Below are positions 35,001 through 46,447 of a stretch of 64,000 bases of DNA, one piece after another. This DNA comes from Shinisaurus crocodilurus. Its lineage: Eukaryota; Chordata; Lepidosauria; Squamata; Shinisauridae. A program made the translations under genes and the position numbers. The stretch lies in NCBI GenBank assembly GCA_021292165.1, contig CM037879.1, positions 17,879,525 to 17,943,524 of the forward strand. Reading direction: 5' to 3'. The notes under the pieces are model-generated. The model was given only the letters and a program-made list of their open reading frames with translations. It ran no database searches and had not been told where the DNA came from. Positions within the stretch are counted from its first letter, which is position 1, and every line of letters starts with the position of its first letter.

Positions 35001-35220
35001 GTGATAGTGATCTGCCCATTATGAAGGAATTGCTACAGTATCTCCCCACTCACAGATAATCCCTCCTATCACCCAGAGCAAAGCACTAGCATGTCCTGCC
35101 AGATGTGCTGGTCCCAATACAGATTGAGACAGCTTCATAGTTGCAATGAGCAATCTCTGAAAGAGGGAACTAAGCATGAATGTTAAAATCCCCCCACTAC
35201 TAAAGCCACACACATGCATT

Positions 35221-37305
35221 CAATATAAGTGGTCTTCTGGATGGAACAGCTAGTGAAGGAAATGGAATCTGTGAAAAGCACAATTCCACCTGTTAGGGTA
35301 ATGTGTGTCTAGAGATGGACATTTGCCACTTTAGCTAGATATTCTGGTAAAAATCACAGCATGAAATTTAATTGCTGCAAACAGTATCCAGTGCTAACAT
35401 TCCTTTCAACAGCACTTATAAAATAGGACAAATATTAGCTTTTAATTTGAGAACAACTGAATAACCTGTGGTACCTCTTCATTTTCTCTCATCAATCCAT
35501 TTACAGTATTCCAAAGTGATCCTCTTGAGAGTGCATGAGACGGCTACTCAGTACCAAAAAATTTTTCTTCACTGAAGGTGAATTTTTAACACTGTAGTCT
35601 TAAGTATGCATATTCAAAGGTATGCCAGCTTGGAATGACTGGATCATACTTTCTTATAAATATGTTTAGTATTGGGGTGGAATAGTAATACCATCACAAA
35701 TGCATTTTCCTAGAAAACATTAATTCTGATGCTGCTCACTTGCATGCAAACATATGCACTCTTAGAAAATGGGAGATAATAGTGGCTAGACAAAGCATTG
35801 ATGTGGAAATAGATTTTAAAAGAATGAGATCTACATATTAAACTGCACAAAATGAGTCTAAGTAGTACCATAAATAGGTCATGGTTTCTCTTTCTTTTTC
35901 AGAATGCACATTTGCATTTGATCTGCAGCTAAAATATTGATTGTTAACATTGGCTGGTATGATCTGGCAGCAATAATAATAATTTAAAGTCCCCTGAGAC
36001 CAGTTATTGTGATACTTCTTGTGTCCAAGCTAGATACATGGTTTTAGACAATTGGGTATTCGGTGTCTGATGTTTAACCCTAAAAAGATACTTTGCAAAC
36101 CCCCAGAACAGCAGTTGTCCTTGTAACTGGACTTCCCAGCCTTTAAAAAAATATTTACGTTGGTCAACACTTCTCTGTGATGTTTCTCTTCCAAGACTTA
36201 AATCAAGCTAGTCTCAGCCTCATTCTGCCATGTCCATTTCCATCAGCATGAGTACTTGATCTGTTTTCACGTTTTATGAAATCGATAAATCTTATCCCTA
36301 AAGAGTCCAGCAGGCCTTTGATTCCAGACCTGACATTTGCTAATGCTATTGCTGATGACCTGCCACTACAGATCTTCAGAACTGCAGTCTGTGTTTGACA
36401 ACACTCATAATATGAATCAATATTCAGCATTCAGTGAGTGAGTTAGGGAGTCATTTTATTGCTCCAAAAGGCTGCATTGCCCCTGGGCAGCTGTCAGAAA
36501 TGGGTAGTTATTAATAGTTCTCTCTTTTCACTTAGCATAGTCAGTAGGGGTCAGACACAAAACGATTTAATCAGTTTATGATATCTGTGACAAAGAACGC
36601 TTAAAATGTAATCAGAAAATTTAGGAAGAATTGTCCCTAGGCTGTTGTAATTATTTCTTCTACCCTCCTCCTGAGGTTGTTATAGTGCACTTGTAGGATG
36701 ACCCTATGTTAAAAGTATACTTAAAGTCTTAAACCTGTTCTGTGTTTATTTCATGGACACCTTCTTTTGTCAAGTTTTTATCAGGATCACTTGAATTTTC
36801 TTTCCTGTGGACATTTCTCATTGTTTTATGTGTGATTTGAAAGAAAAAGTGGAGGAGTTGCTTTTAAGGAAGGTATTTCTCTTTTTTGTTTGGAACCTTT
36901 ATCATGTTTTTCCTTTTCTTATAGAAGTTCTAGAACCACTGCAGAAATTGCCTGCATGAATCTAGCCCTGGGCATCTTTATCCTATGTGACTGAGTTTTA
37001 CAGAGGAGATCACTGTAGGTGTTGCTGACCTTGGCAGTGTTACAACAGATTTTCACATGGATGGATAAACTGTTCTTGAACATTTTTTTCCAATGTGTCA
37101 AGTACAAGTAACACTTGAAAATCAAACATTCAATTTCTTTAGATCCACATTTTTTAATTCAATATGGACATTGTGGACAATGAGTAGAAAATACCATTCC
37201 CCATCCATGTGTGAAATTTTCAGTGACTTCCCAAGGCACTTTACAGGTGCATTTTTGCAAGATATTTTTTTCGTCTTGTCTGCCTTCTACTTGGGATTTT
37301 CCAGA
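35221..37305. other. Unassigned AT-rich sequence
   Basis: No gene or repeat recognised. A 75-codon minus-strand ORF at 36430-36203 has no stop for its length, but I do not recognise a family in it. Confidence 0.4.
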
Positions 37306-37356
37306 ATATGTGTGTGTGTGCACGTGCACGTTTGTGTGCATACACACACACACACA
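37306..37356. repeat. Self-complementary (TG)n-(AC)n simple repeat
   Basis: A TG run, a short 'cacgtgcacg' centre and an AC run form a low-complexity palindrome. Confidence 0.9.
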
Positions 37357-38577
37357 GATTTCCCCTTAACATTATCCCTGATCCTAGTGCCACTAACATA
37401 GTATCTTGTCTGTAAATAATGAATGGAAGCAGAGGTAGCCTTGCTCCAGGGAAAACAGCCTTGTTGCTGTTCACAAGACTTTTAATTGAAAAAAATGGCT
37501 GGATGCGTTATCCAGTACTGGCTTGGCATAGCAGTACATTGTGCATCGAGTAAAAATACTTCTTTTAATTGCAAAAAAGATTTTTGTAATTATGAGACAA
37601 TGTAGAGGATTGGCGTGAGCCTAGAGAATAGCCATACTGCAATTTGAATTGTTCATTTTGCTCTGAATAAGTGTTCTAGTATAGTTTTAAGAAGCACACA
37701 GGCACCAAGAATATGAACAGAACTTAAAAACAACAACCTAAAAATCAACTTTCTTAAAATATTTAAGGAGCTCTTAAAAAAAAAAAAGAGAGAGAGAAGA
37801 AAATAATATTAAAAACTCATAATATGACACAAGCATGGGAGAAGGGTGTTAGCTTGTTATTGTTGATGTCAGCATGACTGATGGAGGTGCATTGGTTGTG
37901 TGGATAGTTACCATGTAATGTCAGCAACCCATGTTACATTGTCAATGAAACATGGTAGCTGATCATAGGGGAGTGGTACTCACTCTGCAAGGGTAAATAA
38001 GGCCTTAGCTTCTATTCCAAGCTTGCTTGGAGTTTTCCAAGGTGGCAATGCCATACTGCACATCTCATTTGAACATTTGTTGAGCATCAGCCAGATAAGC
38101 AAGAGAGGTTCAGTAGATGAAGATCATCAGCAAACTTGATGGTGGCATTTCTCACTTCATTTGGTTTTACACTCCATGTACTAATCCATCTTGATGTCTT
38201 AACATGTACGTAATAACATTGGAGATAATATGTATGCATCATTCCCTGCCTGACAGAAGCACAGAATACCACATTTGTTTTTAACCAGAGCATCCCAGTT
38301 CCCTTTTATGAGTTATAGAATGCTCTGTGCACACTGTGAGGCTGTCCTGTTGACAATAAAAAGCATTTCATTCTAAGGACAATAAGAAGGCTTGACTATG
38401 TGTTGTGTGTAATGTAAGGTTGCTGCTGAACATGGCTGTACTGGCTAAAAAGATTTTGGCATCTGAAGTGGAAAATCCCAAAGCAAAAATCTAACAATAC
38501 TTTCACAATAGTAGACAATTTGCCACCTTCAAAATGGCCTTCAAAATCTGTTTCCTGCGGAGGATGCCTTACTCTGA
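37357..38577. other. Unassigned sequence
   Basis: Nothing recognised apart from a short A-run followed by GA repeats near 37780. Confidence 0.4.
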
Positions 38578-38579
38578 TT

Positions 38580-38735
38580 GATAAGAACGTAAGAAAAGCC
38601 CTGCTGGATCAGTCCAAAGATGTATCTAGTTCAACATCCTGTTTCCTACAGTGGCCAATAAGATGCTTATGGGAAGCCCACCAGCAGGACATGAGGGCAA
38701 AAGCCCTCTCCTGCTGTTGTTGTCATGACCCCGAG
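38580..38735 (-). mobile_element. CR1-type LINE 3' end
   Basis: Contains 'aagaaaagccctgctggatc', 'catcctgtttcctacagtgg' and 'agcaggacatgagggcaaaa', a very common squamate CR1-type 3' sequence in reverse orientation. No coding part. Confidence 0.7.
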
Positions 38736-39063
38736 TCCAGCAGTGACCTGGATATGGGCTAAGGAACCAGTGGTGCCAACAGAGGAGGATCTGGGCCTGA
38801 ATACCACTGTAGAACCAGAGACACTTGAGTCTGAGATGCCAGAGACCACAAAGCCCCAAACCTCTGAGGCTAGACCAACAATTGTGTCCTCCCCCAAACC
38901 TAGCTCCAGTACTGAGCCAGCACACCTATCTCCAAAAGCTCCACATTCCATGGAGCTGCTGCACCAACACCAGCAGTACACCAGGCATGAGCTCTTGGAG
39001 AGATGGAGGAGTGCTCGGCTCCAGGCCAGAGACACCTGCCTCTTTAAGGCTTCCACTTTGTAG
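38725..39063 (+). other. Unidentified 112-codon ORF, Pro/Thr/Ser/Glu-rich
   Basis: The ORF is rich in acidic residues, proline, serine and threonine in the first 75 residues. It then turns basic with paired arginines (QQYTRHELLERWRSARLQAR) before the stop. It is preceded directly by a CR1 end and followed by 'gcctctttaaggc'-type sequence. The text resembles part of a dispersed squamate retroelement, perhaps LTR-type, but no terminal repeats were found. The opposite strand is also open, so coding is not proven. Confidence 0.3.
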
Positions 39064-39539
39064 GAGGGGTGGAGTCTGGGAGGGGTCTCTGGACTGAAGC
39101 ATGAAGGGCTTCAGTCTGGTCTCAGACTTTGTCAGAGCAAGTTGCTCACTAGGAGCTCTCTTGGGTGCTGCAGCATCTGGCTGCCTTGCACTGAACCCTG
39201 TAGGCTCCTGCTCAGACCAGAATACAACAGTTGTTCCCCAGCAACTGATATTCAGAGGCATACTGCTCTGTTCCTGGATGGTAGCTTATAGCCATTATGA
39301 CTGTTTGATTGTTTCCAAAATGCCCCAGCCTCCCAACTGCAAGTAGAGTGAGGGTCTGACCCTGCAAGAGGCAACAAAGCATACTGCCTCTTGGTTGCTG
39401 AAATTTATAAGTCTGCCTGGCATTTGATTGTAAGATCTGTGGGGAAGAGATTGTGTTTTCTGGCTTTACCAGTGTGTTTCAGGATGCGACACCTGATTAT
39501 AAACTGAATTGTGCTGGCCTGATGATATTTTAAAAAAGC

Positions 39540-39850
39540 TTCATTGGCACCCAGTGTGCTTCCAGGCACAATACAAGGTGCTGGTCTTAACCTTAAAGCC
39601 CTAAACAGCTTTGGGCTGGTTGGGGATGAAGGTCCAACACACCTGGAATGCACCAGGTTGGGGAAGCTTGCCCTAAATGATTTGGGAACTGGGTACTTGA
39701 ATGACTTTCATCTCCTGTATCTACCTGCCTATAATTTAAGTTTTGTGTTAGAGATCTCCTCTGGGTTGCCCTCATCATTGGAAATGAGATGGGCCATCGC
39801 TGGATAGAGGGCTTTTTCAATAGTTGTGCCCCATTATGAAACACCCTCCC
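39540..39850 (+). pseudogene. L2 ORF2 C-terminal remnant
   Basis: Contains LHWHPVCFQAQYKVLVLTLKAL, recognisably the L2 block with the 'LHWLP...R..FKVLLLTFKAL' pattern, followed by a diverged downstream region. Stops and shifts break the frame. Confidence 0.7.
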
Positions 39851-39902
39851 TAGGTAGGTCCAAGTGGCAGGAGAAAAATTTGTTTATTCCGAAATATGTT
39901 TA

Positions 39903-39985
39903 GAGTGCAATCTACTCAGAAGTAAGCCCTATTGAGTTCAATGGGACTTATTTCTAGACAAGTGAGTATAGGATTTGTAGCCTTA
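39903..39985. mobile_element. Short MITE, CAATC-type termini
   Basis: Starts 'gagtgcaatctactcagaag' and ends 'gagtataggatttgtagcc', with 'agtaagccctattgag' and 'ttcaatgggacttatt' inside. Same family as 10522, 10605, 43013 and 60751. Confidence 0.7.
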
Positions 39986-40416
39986 GTGAGCAACTGATGG
40001 AACTCCTGCCCTGTTGCTTTGTGCCTTTTATGTTCAGTGCAGGCCTTTAAGAAAACTTATAAAACTTTTTTTTAAAAACCAGCCTTTCCTGAGTAGGTAG
40101 ATAATATATGTGTTCCACTCTCAGCAATCTTAAATCTGGCTTAATTTCCTCAGTTTTGAGAGTGTTGTTGTTATATTTATTTATAACCCGCCTTTCCCCC
40201 AATACTGGGACTGTATTTATATGTGTTTGTGTGCAACCCCTATATTGTTTGCTTTGTGTAAGCTGCTTTGTGGGTGTACATCTATAAAAAGTGGGATTTA
40301 TTTATAAAGTAAGTTGTTTATAAATGAAAAAATAACAATCTATTGATTGAATGAATGAATAAATAGCTGCTGTTTTAGTGATGCTTTATTGCCTGCTATT
40401 TGACTGTTTTATCTAG

Positions 40417-40654
40417 TTTATTTATTTATTTATTATATTTATATCCCACCTTTTCCTGCAAGGAACCCAAGGCAGCTTATATAATCTCCTCCTCTCCATT
40501 TTATCCTCACAACAACCCTGTGAAATAGATTAGGCTGAGAGAGTCAGTGACTGGCCCAAAGTCACCCAGTGAGCTTCATGGCTGATTGGGGACTAGAACC
40601 CAGATCTCCCAAGTCCCAGTCCAACACTCTAACCACTACACCGCACTGGCTCTC
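40417..40654 (-). mobile_element. tRNA-derived SINE (Sauria type)
   Basis: Full-length copy in reverse orientation: (TTTA)n tail at 40417, body with 'ttatcctcacaacaaccctg', and head ending 'ccgcactggctctc'. Box A complement is CTCTAACCACTA at 40627-40638. Confidence 0.9.
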
Positions 40655-41904
40655 ACCAGTGTAGGAATTAAGTTCTTGGGAATTATTTTATTTTGTTTTA
40701 CCTTCTGTTTCATTTGGAAATTGTTTAATTGTGATCTCGATATTTTTGATAATATTGTAAACAGCTTTGGATAGAAAAGCAGTATAGAAATATTTTAAAT
40801 GGATGATGATGATTAGAATTTCTTAGTCACCTTTCTCTTAAAGACCCAAGCTGACTTCCAACAAATTTATTAAAATGTGCAAAATATAAAATAGTTAAAG
40901 ACAATTTCCATTAAAATTACCAGATCATAATAAAACAACTAAAACATCAGTACTCATGATAACCAAATATATACTAATTCATGTTTTAGGTACTGAAGCC
41001 GTAAAACATGTTGCTTTGTCTGTAGCTTTTATAGGAATAATTGCTGTAATAAAGGCCATTTTGAGAACTGATGAAGTTGGATATAAATTGTGTGGGGTAT
41101 GGGGTATAAAAATAAATTAATAAATTTTTTAATTATGGTATTTAGATAGTTGCCTTTGCTTTCTCCTAATAGAACCTGAGGTAAATGGAAGTATATGCAA
41201 TTGCTTACTATTTATCCTGTCCAAAAAATATCTGTCTTATTTTGTGCTGCAACTAGTGCTGCAACTAGTGCTGCCAACCAAAATATTTGTTTGCCAGTAA
41301 CCCTTGAGGAAAATAAAATCCCCCTATGGAACACAGCGCCTGAATGCTTCAGGCAGATGCTGTAATTTTGAACTGCCATATTGAAGTCTTTGTTGAAAAG
41401 TCTGTGACATCTTCAGTAAGTGGCAGACACTATATTCAAGTGCCTGTAATTGACCAGTACAGCAGTTGACATCTGACATTCAGTTGACTGAATGACCCAG
41501 AAGGTTATGTAGTTTAGTAACATAAAATCCCCACTTCAGCCTTTCTCTGGTAACTTAGACTGACTGTGACAAGGGGCTATCCACAACTGACTTCTTAAAA
41601 ACAGATCCTGAAATCTGACCCTCTGGAAAATGTAGTCATTGTATACAGTGTTCCCTATTGACTCCAAGATACACCTTCTCTTTTATTTGAGATGAAGCAG
41701 ATTATGTTTACTGAAACTTACAAATAAATCAATCCAAATTTTATTCCATGATGATAATTCACTGCCCTGCCTGATTGGCAAGACAAGAAAGAAGGTTTTT
41801 TTATGTTTTGTTTTTGTACACCTAGTTGATGTCTGTATTATGGTTTAGGGATATGTTGGCTACTGTGGATTGTTTCGCAGTGATCAACTATGGATTGTTT
41901 CTGA
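40655..41904. other. Unassigned sequence
   Basis: No gene recognised. A-rich piece near 41080-41130 ('ggtataaaaataaattaata') may be a LINE tail remnant. Confidence 0.35.
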
Positions 41905-42330
41905 TATTTATTTATTTTAACATTTATGCCCTGCCTTTCTCTCCCTAATGCTGAAGGCTGGTAACAGTCATTACTGTATGAAACATACACATCAGTAAAA
42001 CAGCATGGAATCATAAAAAACAAAGAATAACAAACATCAAAAGCAGCAGCAATATTAAATTAGCAGACACACAAATATCGAAGCAGGTAAACATTATACC
42101 TCCTTTAGATTTACTTCAGAGGGCACCCTGTGTAAGCACATGTCACAACATTAATTTGGCTTGTTGCCTGAAGGCAAAAAGGAATGAGGTCAGCTGAATC
42201 TCGGGGCAAAGGATTTCACAACCTGGAAACCATCACCAAGAAGACTCTATCTTGTGTGCCCACCTCACACCTCTAATGGCTGTGGGACTTGGAGCAGATT
42301 CTCCTCTATCAATCAAACCATGTGGTTCTT
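41905..42330 (-). mobile_element. L2 LINE 3' UTR portion
   Basis: Starts with a (TTTA)n tail and 'catttatgccctgcctttct', continues with A-rich sequence and then 'ggcaaaggatttcacaacct', typical of L2 3' UTR in reverse. Non-coding, 5' truncated. Confidence 0.6.
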
Positions 42331-42351
42331 TTAAAACATTTGCAGCTTTAA

Positions 42352-43349
42352 CATACCCTCCAAAATTTCACAGATGAAAATAGGGACACACATGTGAATC
42401 TGTAAGAGGTATGGTTAAGCAACATGATCAAGAGGGTGTGGCCAGGCAACATGAGGGTGTGGCCAAGGGTATGGCCAGGGTCAAGTACAAAAGTTATTAG
42501 AAGAAACACACAAAATCTTATATATTATAATTATTACATTATATTATATATTATTTTATAATATTTTATTAGTGGCTTTTGTAATATTTTTTACCTTACT
42601 TAAACCCTTAATTGTTGATATCTGGTGTTTTTCATGAGGGGGGGGTTTTTAAGTGCTTGCAGGGCAATCTCTTTTTGTTTTAAAATTGTCCCAGCATTTT
42701 CAGGGCAGTTGGAGAAGGAGAAGAAATGGAGATGCGGAGGAGGGGGAGCCTTTGGGTGGGGGGGAAATACAAAAAGACACATTGGGGTTTTGAACCCCTT
42801 CAGCGTTTTGCTCCAACACCTCTACAGGTCTGGTTTTTAAGCACAAGGAGTAACTTTCAGGGGCTGAACAGCTTTGCTGTTGTTTGTTATTGTGGAAAGG
42901 CCCCAGTTTAAAGCACTTTTTGTGTTCTATTCACACAATTTAGATTTAAAGAAACACTTAAACTGGAATAATCTTACAGAATTTAACTAACTTGAATTAA
43001 GTTAAAACAAACAGTGCAATCCTACACACAGTTACTCGGAAGTAAGTACAAATGTCTTCAATGGGTCTTACTTACCCCGGGGGCCTGGTCAGAGGCAGCA
43101 GGTAGAGTGAGCGAACGAGCGCCTGTGTGTGTGTGCACGTCCACATCCACACCCATTCTCGGTCTGTTCCCTTCCTGCTTAAAGGGGCCATGGGCAAAAT
43201 CGCAGATAAGCTAAATAGCTTGCAGGAGGAGGCAGGGGAATTTGTGGCTCTGGATAACAAACCGGGACATTTGCATAACAAAGTAAGAAGCGTGATGGCT
43301 TAAGTGTTTGTGGGACTGTCCCAGCAAATTTGGGGCAATTGGAGAGTAT
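42352..43349. mobile_element. 998-bp DNA transposon, non-autonomous, hAT-like
   Basis: The left end CATACCCTCCAAAATTT and right end 'caattggagagtatg' are imperfect inverted copies. GCTTTAA occurs immediately at both sides (42345-42351 and 43350-43356), giving a 7-bp direct repeat. Subterminal 'aaaatagggacacac' and 'gtgggactgtcccag' also mirror each other. No transposase frame. A short MITE lies inside at 43013-43078. Confidence 0.65.
43013..43078. mobile_element. Short MITE, CAATCCTA-type terminus (partial)
   Basis: Begins 'agtgcaatcctacacacag', contains 'actcggaagtaagta' and 'cttcaatgggtcttactt', and stops short of the second terminus. Confidence 0.6.
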
Positions 43350-43690
43350 GCTTTAAAAGGTCACTGGATTAGGCTTGGAAACATATTGGGCCAATGACAT
43401 TGATACAACATTGTGTTATATGATATGAAAAATGAGTTTCTGTCAGGACTCTGGCTCCAGTATGTTTCTGGACAGTTTTCAAAGGCAGCACCATGTAGAG
43501 CACGTTGTATTGATCTAATCTGAATGTAACCAAAACATGTGGGTTGCATATGTGACTATGGCAAGATCTGCCTTTTATCGGAAAGAGCACAATTGAAACA
43601 CCAGCCTAAGCTGTGCTTAGCACAATTAAGCTTCAGAAGTAGAATCCAACATAAAGTCATACTTAGAGTAGATCCATTGAAATAAATGGG

Positions 43691-43691
<1 letters not shown>

Positions 43692-43742
<51 letters not shown>
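43692..43742. repeat. (TAA)n microsatellite
   Basis: About seventeen TAA/ATA trinucleotides directly at the 3' end of the L2 copy that follows. It is probably the expanded 3' tail of that LINE. Confidence 0.95.
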
Positions 43743-43743
<1 letters not shown>

Positions 43744-43844
43744 TCTTACCCGCCTCTCCACTTGGATCGAGGCGGGGCACAACAATAAATATGAAATACA
43801 TAAACTGGTTAAAACATAGTAAATATTAAAACGTTCTTAAGAAC

Positions 43845-45321
43845 TTAAACGTTCTTAGTTTGCACCAACTGAAGTTTCCGAACTAGATACAAAGGTAGCC
43901 CTATGTACCGTGCATTGCAGAAGTCAAGCCTCGAAGTTACCAGCGCGTGAACTACCATCTTTAGGTCTTCCAACTCTAGGAAGGGGCACAGCTGGCGAAT
44001 CAGCCAAAGATGATAATAGGCACTCCTAGCCGTCGCATCTATCTGAGCTATCATTTGGAGCAATGGATCCAGAGGCACCCCCAGGCTGCGAACACAGTCT
44101 TTCAGGGGGAGTGTAACCCCATCCAGAACTGGTTGACACACCTCCAGACCCAGGTTGTGGCCTTTTACAGCAAGCACCTCCATCTTGTCTGGATTCAGCT
44201 TCAATTTGTTTTTCCTCATTCAGCCCATTACCGCTTCCAAGCAATCATTCAGAGGAGACACGCCATCCTTAGCTGCTGTTACTGGAGTCATAGAGAAATA
44301 TATTTGGGTGTCATCAGCATACTGATAGCACCCCACCCCATGCCTCCGGATGATCTCTCGCAGCGGTTTCATGTAAATATTAAATAGCATTGGGGAAAGA
44401 ATTGTACCTTGTGGCACGCCACATAGTAGCTCCCTTTTGGAGGAGTAGCTATCCCCAAGCATCACCATCTGGAACCTACCCGAGAGGTAGGACCGGAACC
44501 ACTGAAGCACAGTGCCCCCAATTCCCAATCCCCATAGGCGTTCCAGAAGGATAGCATGATCTATGGTATCGAAAGCTGCTGAGAGGTCTAAAAGCACCAA
44601 CAGGGATACACTCCCCCTGTCGGTACTCAGTCAGGCGTAGATCATCCACCAAGGCGACCATAGCAGTCTCAACTCCATATCCCACTCTGAAGCCAGTTTG
44701 AAATGGATCTAGAAAATCAGTGTCATCCAAAACTGCTTGGAGTTGGAAGACAACCGGCCTCTTGATCACCTTGCCCAAAAATGGAAGATTTGACACTGGT
44801 CTGTAATTATAAAGGTCCAAGGGATCTAGGGAGGGCTTCTTAAAAAGCGGCTGTACCACCGCTTCTTTTAAACATGATGGAAAATTCCCTTCCTGGAGAG
44901 ATGCATTAATAATGTGTTGTAGTTGCAATCCAACTGCATCTCCTCTTTGGACAACCAACCAGGAAGGACAGGGATTGAGAGGGCAAGTAGCCCTCCTCAC
45001 TCGACCAAGCAGCTTGTCCACGTCCTCGGTACTCACCAGCTGAAACTGATACAGTGTAATCCTACTTGCGGAGTTACTGGACACTCCATTGTCTGCCTCT
45101 GCTACAATGAGGGCGTCTAGGTTGGCTCTTATCCGAGATATTTTATCTGTGAAATGATCGTTAAAGGCATCATAGCGAAGAACTGTAGGGTCTAAAATCG
45201 GGTTCAGGGGGGAAGTTGTCTGCGTTAGACCCCTCACCACCCTGAACAGTTCTGCTGGACGTGAATTCGCAGACGTAATGCGTGCAGAGAAGAAAGCTTT
45301 ATTCACTGCACGTATTGCCAC
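43845..45321 (-). pseudogene. L2 ORF2 reverse transcriptase domain, broken
   Basis: The frame from 45321 holds the N-terminal RT region, including FKKPSLDPLDLYNYRPVSNL. After a shift near 44612 the frame at 44600 holds LLDLSAAFDTIDHA (first catalytic Asp), LLCGVPQGTILSP and YQYADDTQ. The YADD box is at 44321-44310. A TGA at 44220-44222 replaces a codon just before MRKNKLKLNPDK. The frame continues through SLGVPLDPLL and LVTSRLDFCNARYIGLP to 43845. These are standard L2-clade motifs. It is inactive because of the shift, the stop and the missing C-terminus. Confidence 0.92.
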
Positions 45322-45413
45322 CCCATAGGAGCGAAGATGTTCTCTATGTCGTGTCTTGTCAGATATGAGCCGAGTTTTCTGCCATCGGTGCTCCAGTTGT
45401 AGTCCTTTCCGCT

Positions 45414-46447
45414 TCAGCTCCCTGAGATCTTCTGTATACCAGGGTGCCCGGTTAGAAGCGGGCCGGAGAGGACTTTGGGGGCGATCGTGTCGATAGCCCT
45501 AGTTAGGTCTTGATTCCATCTGTCCACTAGAGTTTCAACAGGATCGTCAACGACACCAGCCATAAACCCTTCTAAGGCACTCTGGAACCCAAGAGGATTC
45601 ATTAGCCTTTGAGGGCGGACCATTTTAATAGGTCCGCCACCCCTGCAGGGGAGGATAGTAGCTGTGATACTAGCCCTGACCAGAAAATGATCTGTCCATG
45701 ACAACATGGAGGTATTTTTCACCTCCGCCCACAGATCTGTTTGTTCGGAACTGAAAACAGCATCAAGGGTGTGACCTGCTGAATGGGTAGGTCCAGAGAC
45801 CATTTGGGATAGGCCCGTGTTTGTCATGGACACCATGAACTCCCGAGCTGCCCCTGACAAACCAGTCCCGAATGGGATGTTGAAATCACCCAGAACCAAA
45901 AGCCTGGGCGAGTTCAACACCAACTCCGAGACCAGTGCTGTGAGCTGGGCTAGGGAGTCTGTTAGGCAGCGGGCTGGCCGGTACACTAACAGAATCCCTA
46001 GTCTATCCTTGGTCTTCAGACTCAGGTACACACACTCAATGTGATTCAGCTTCCGAACAGGAAGTCTGGTCAGGTTAAGGTTGTCTTTATAGATTACAGC
46101 TACTCCACCCCCCACCCACTTTCCCTCACCTGCTCACTAACACAGTACCCAGCTGGGAGGGCCTGGGCCCATGTCGGGCCACTATCATACCCCAGCCAGG
46201 TCTCTGTGAGGCATGCCATGTCAGCCTCCTCATCTAGGAGGAGGTCATGGATGATATTTGTTTTCTTTTTAACTGACCTGGCATTACATAGGAGCAAGGA
46301 GAGGTTCTGTGGGTGGCCTGGTTCGTTCTCCAAGTTCCCTTGGTTGGCAGGGCGATTGGAAGGTAAGATGGGTATTATAAATCTATCTCTCCTTCCCCTG
46401 TAATGGTACTTCACCCTGCCATCGCCATATCTCTCTCTGCCCCACAC
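45414..46447 (-). pseudogene. L2 ORF2 endonuclease domain (APE type), frameshifted
   Basis: The first frame (46447-46100) carries LLLCNARSVKKK and TETWL. The second (46115-45414) carries GGGVAVIYK, VYRPAR, LGDFN, LDAVF and TDHF. These hold the catalytic Asn, Glu, Asp and His of the apurinic endonuclease-like domain that nicks target DNA to prime reverse transcription. In the second frame Asp is residue 77 and His 143. The two frames overlap by 16 bases at a C-rich run, where one indel separates them. The domain is otherwise complete, so the damage is recent relative to most copies here. Confidence 0.9.

Larger units (their letters stand above)
31700..35220 (+). mobile_element. DIRS-type retroelement, degenerate, 5' and middle parts
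   Basis: A leader region is followed by gag-like and reverse-transcriptase-like remnants typical of DIRS elements, which integrate with a tyrosine recombinase. No recombinase or methyltransferase-like domain and no convincing terminal repeats were found within the window, so boundaries are approximate. A Sauria-type SINE interrupts the reverse transcriptase. The many frame breaks show an old copy. Confidence 0.7.
39440..40350 (+). mobile_element. L2 LINE 3' portion
   Basis: ORF2 C-terminal text followed by a 3' UTR and an L2-like end ('ataacccgcctttccccc' and 'ataaaaagtgggatttattt'). A short MITE (39903-39985) is inserted. 5' truncated and frame-broken. Confidence 0.65.
43743..46447 (-). mobile_element. 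L2-clade LINE, near full coding length, degenerate
   Basis: Minus-strand order: endonuclease (46447-45414), reverse transcriptase (45321-43845), 3' tail (43840-43743), then the (TAA)n tract. Reading frame changes occur near 46105, between 45430 and 45321, and near 44612. One in-frame stop lies at 44220-44222. The C-terminal block after the reverse transcriptase (present in the copies at 8041 and 39440) is missing, so an internal deletion joins the RT to the tail near 43845. GC-rich sequence upstream to about 47270 may be its 5' UTR. Confidence 0.9.

Noticed and set aside
35019..35219. Minus-strand ORF after the DIRS RT as recombinase
   Set aside because: No conserved Arg-His-Arg-Tyr arrangement can be seen, and it runs opposite to the gag and RT remnants.
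36203..36430. 75-codon minus-strand ORF as a host exon
   Set aside because: No recognised family, no convincing splice sites, and ORFs of this length are common by chance here.
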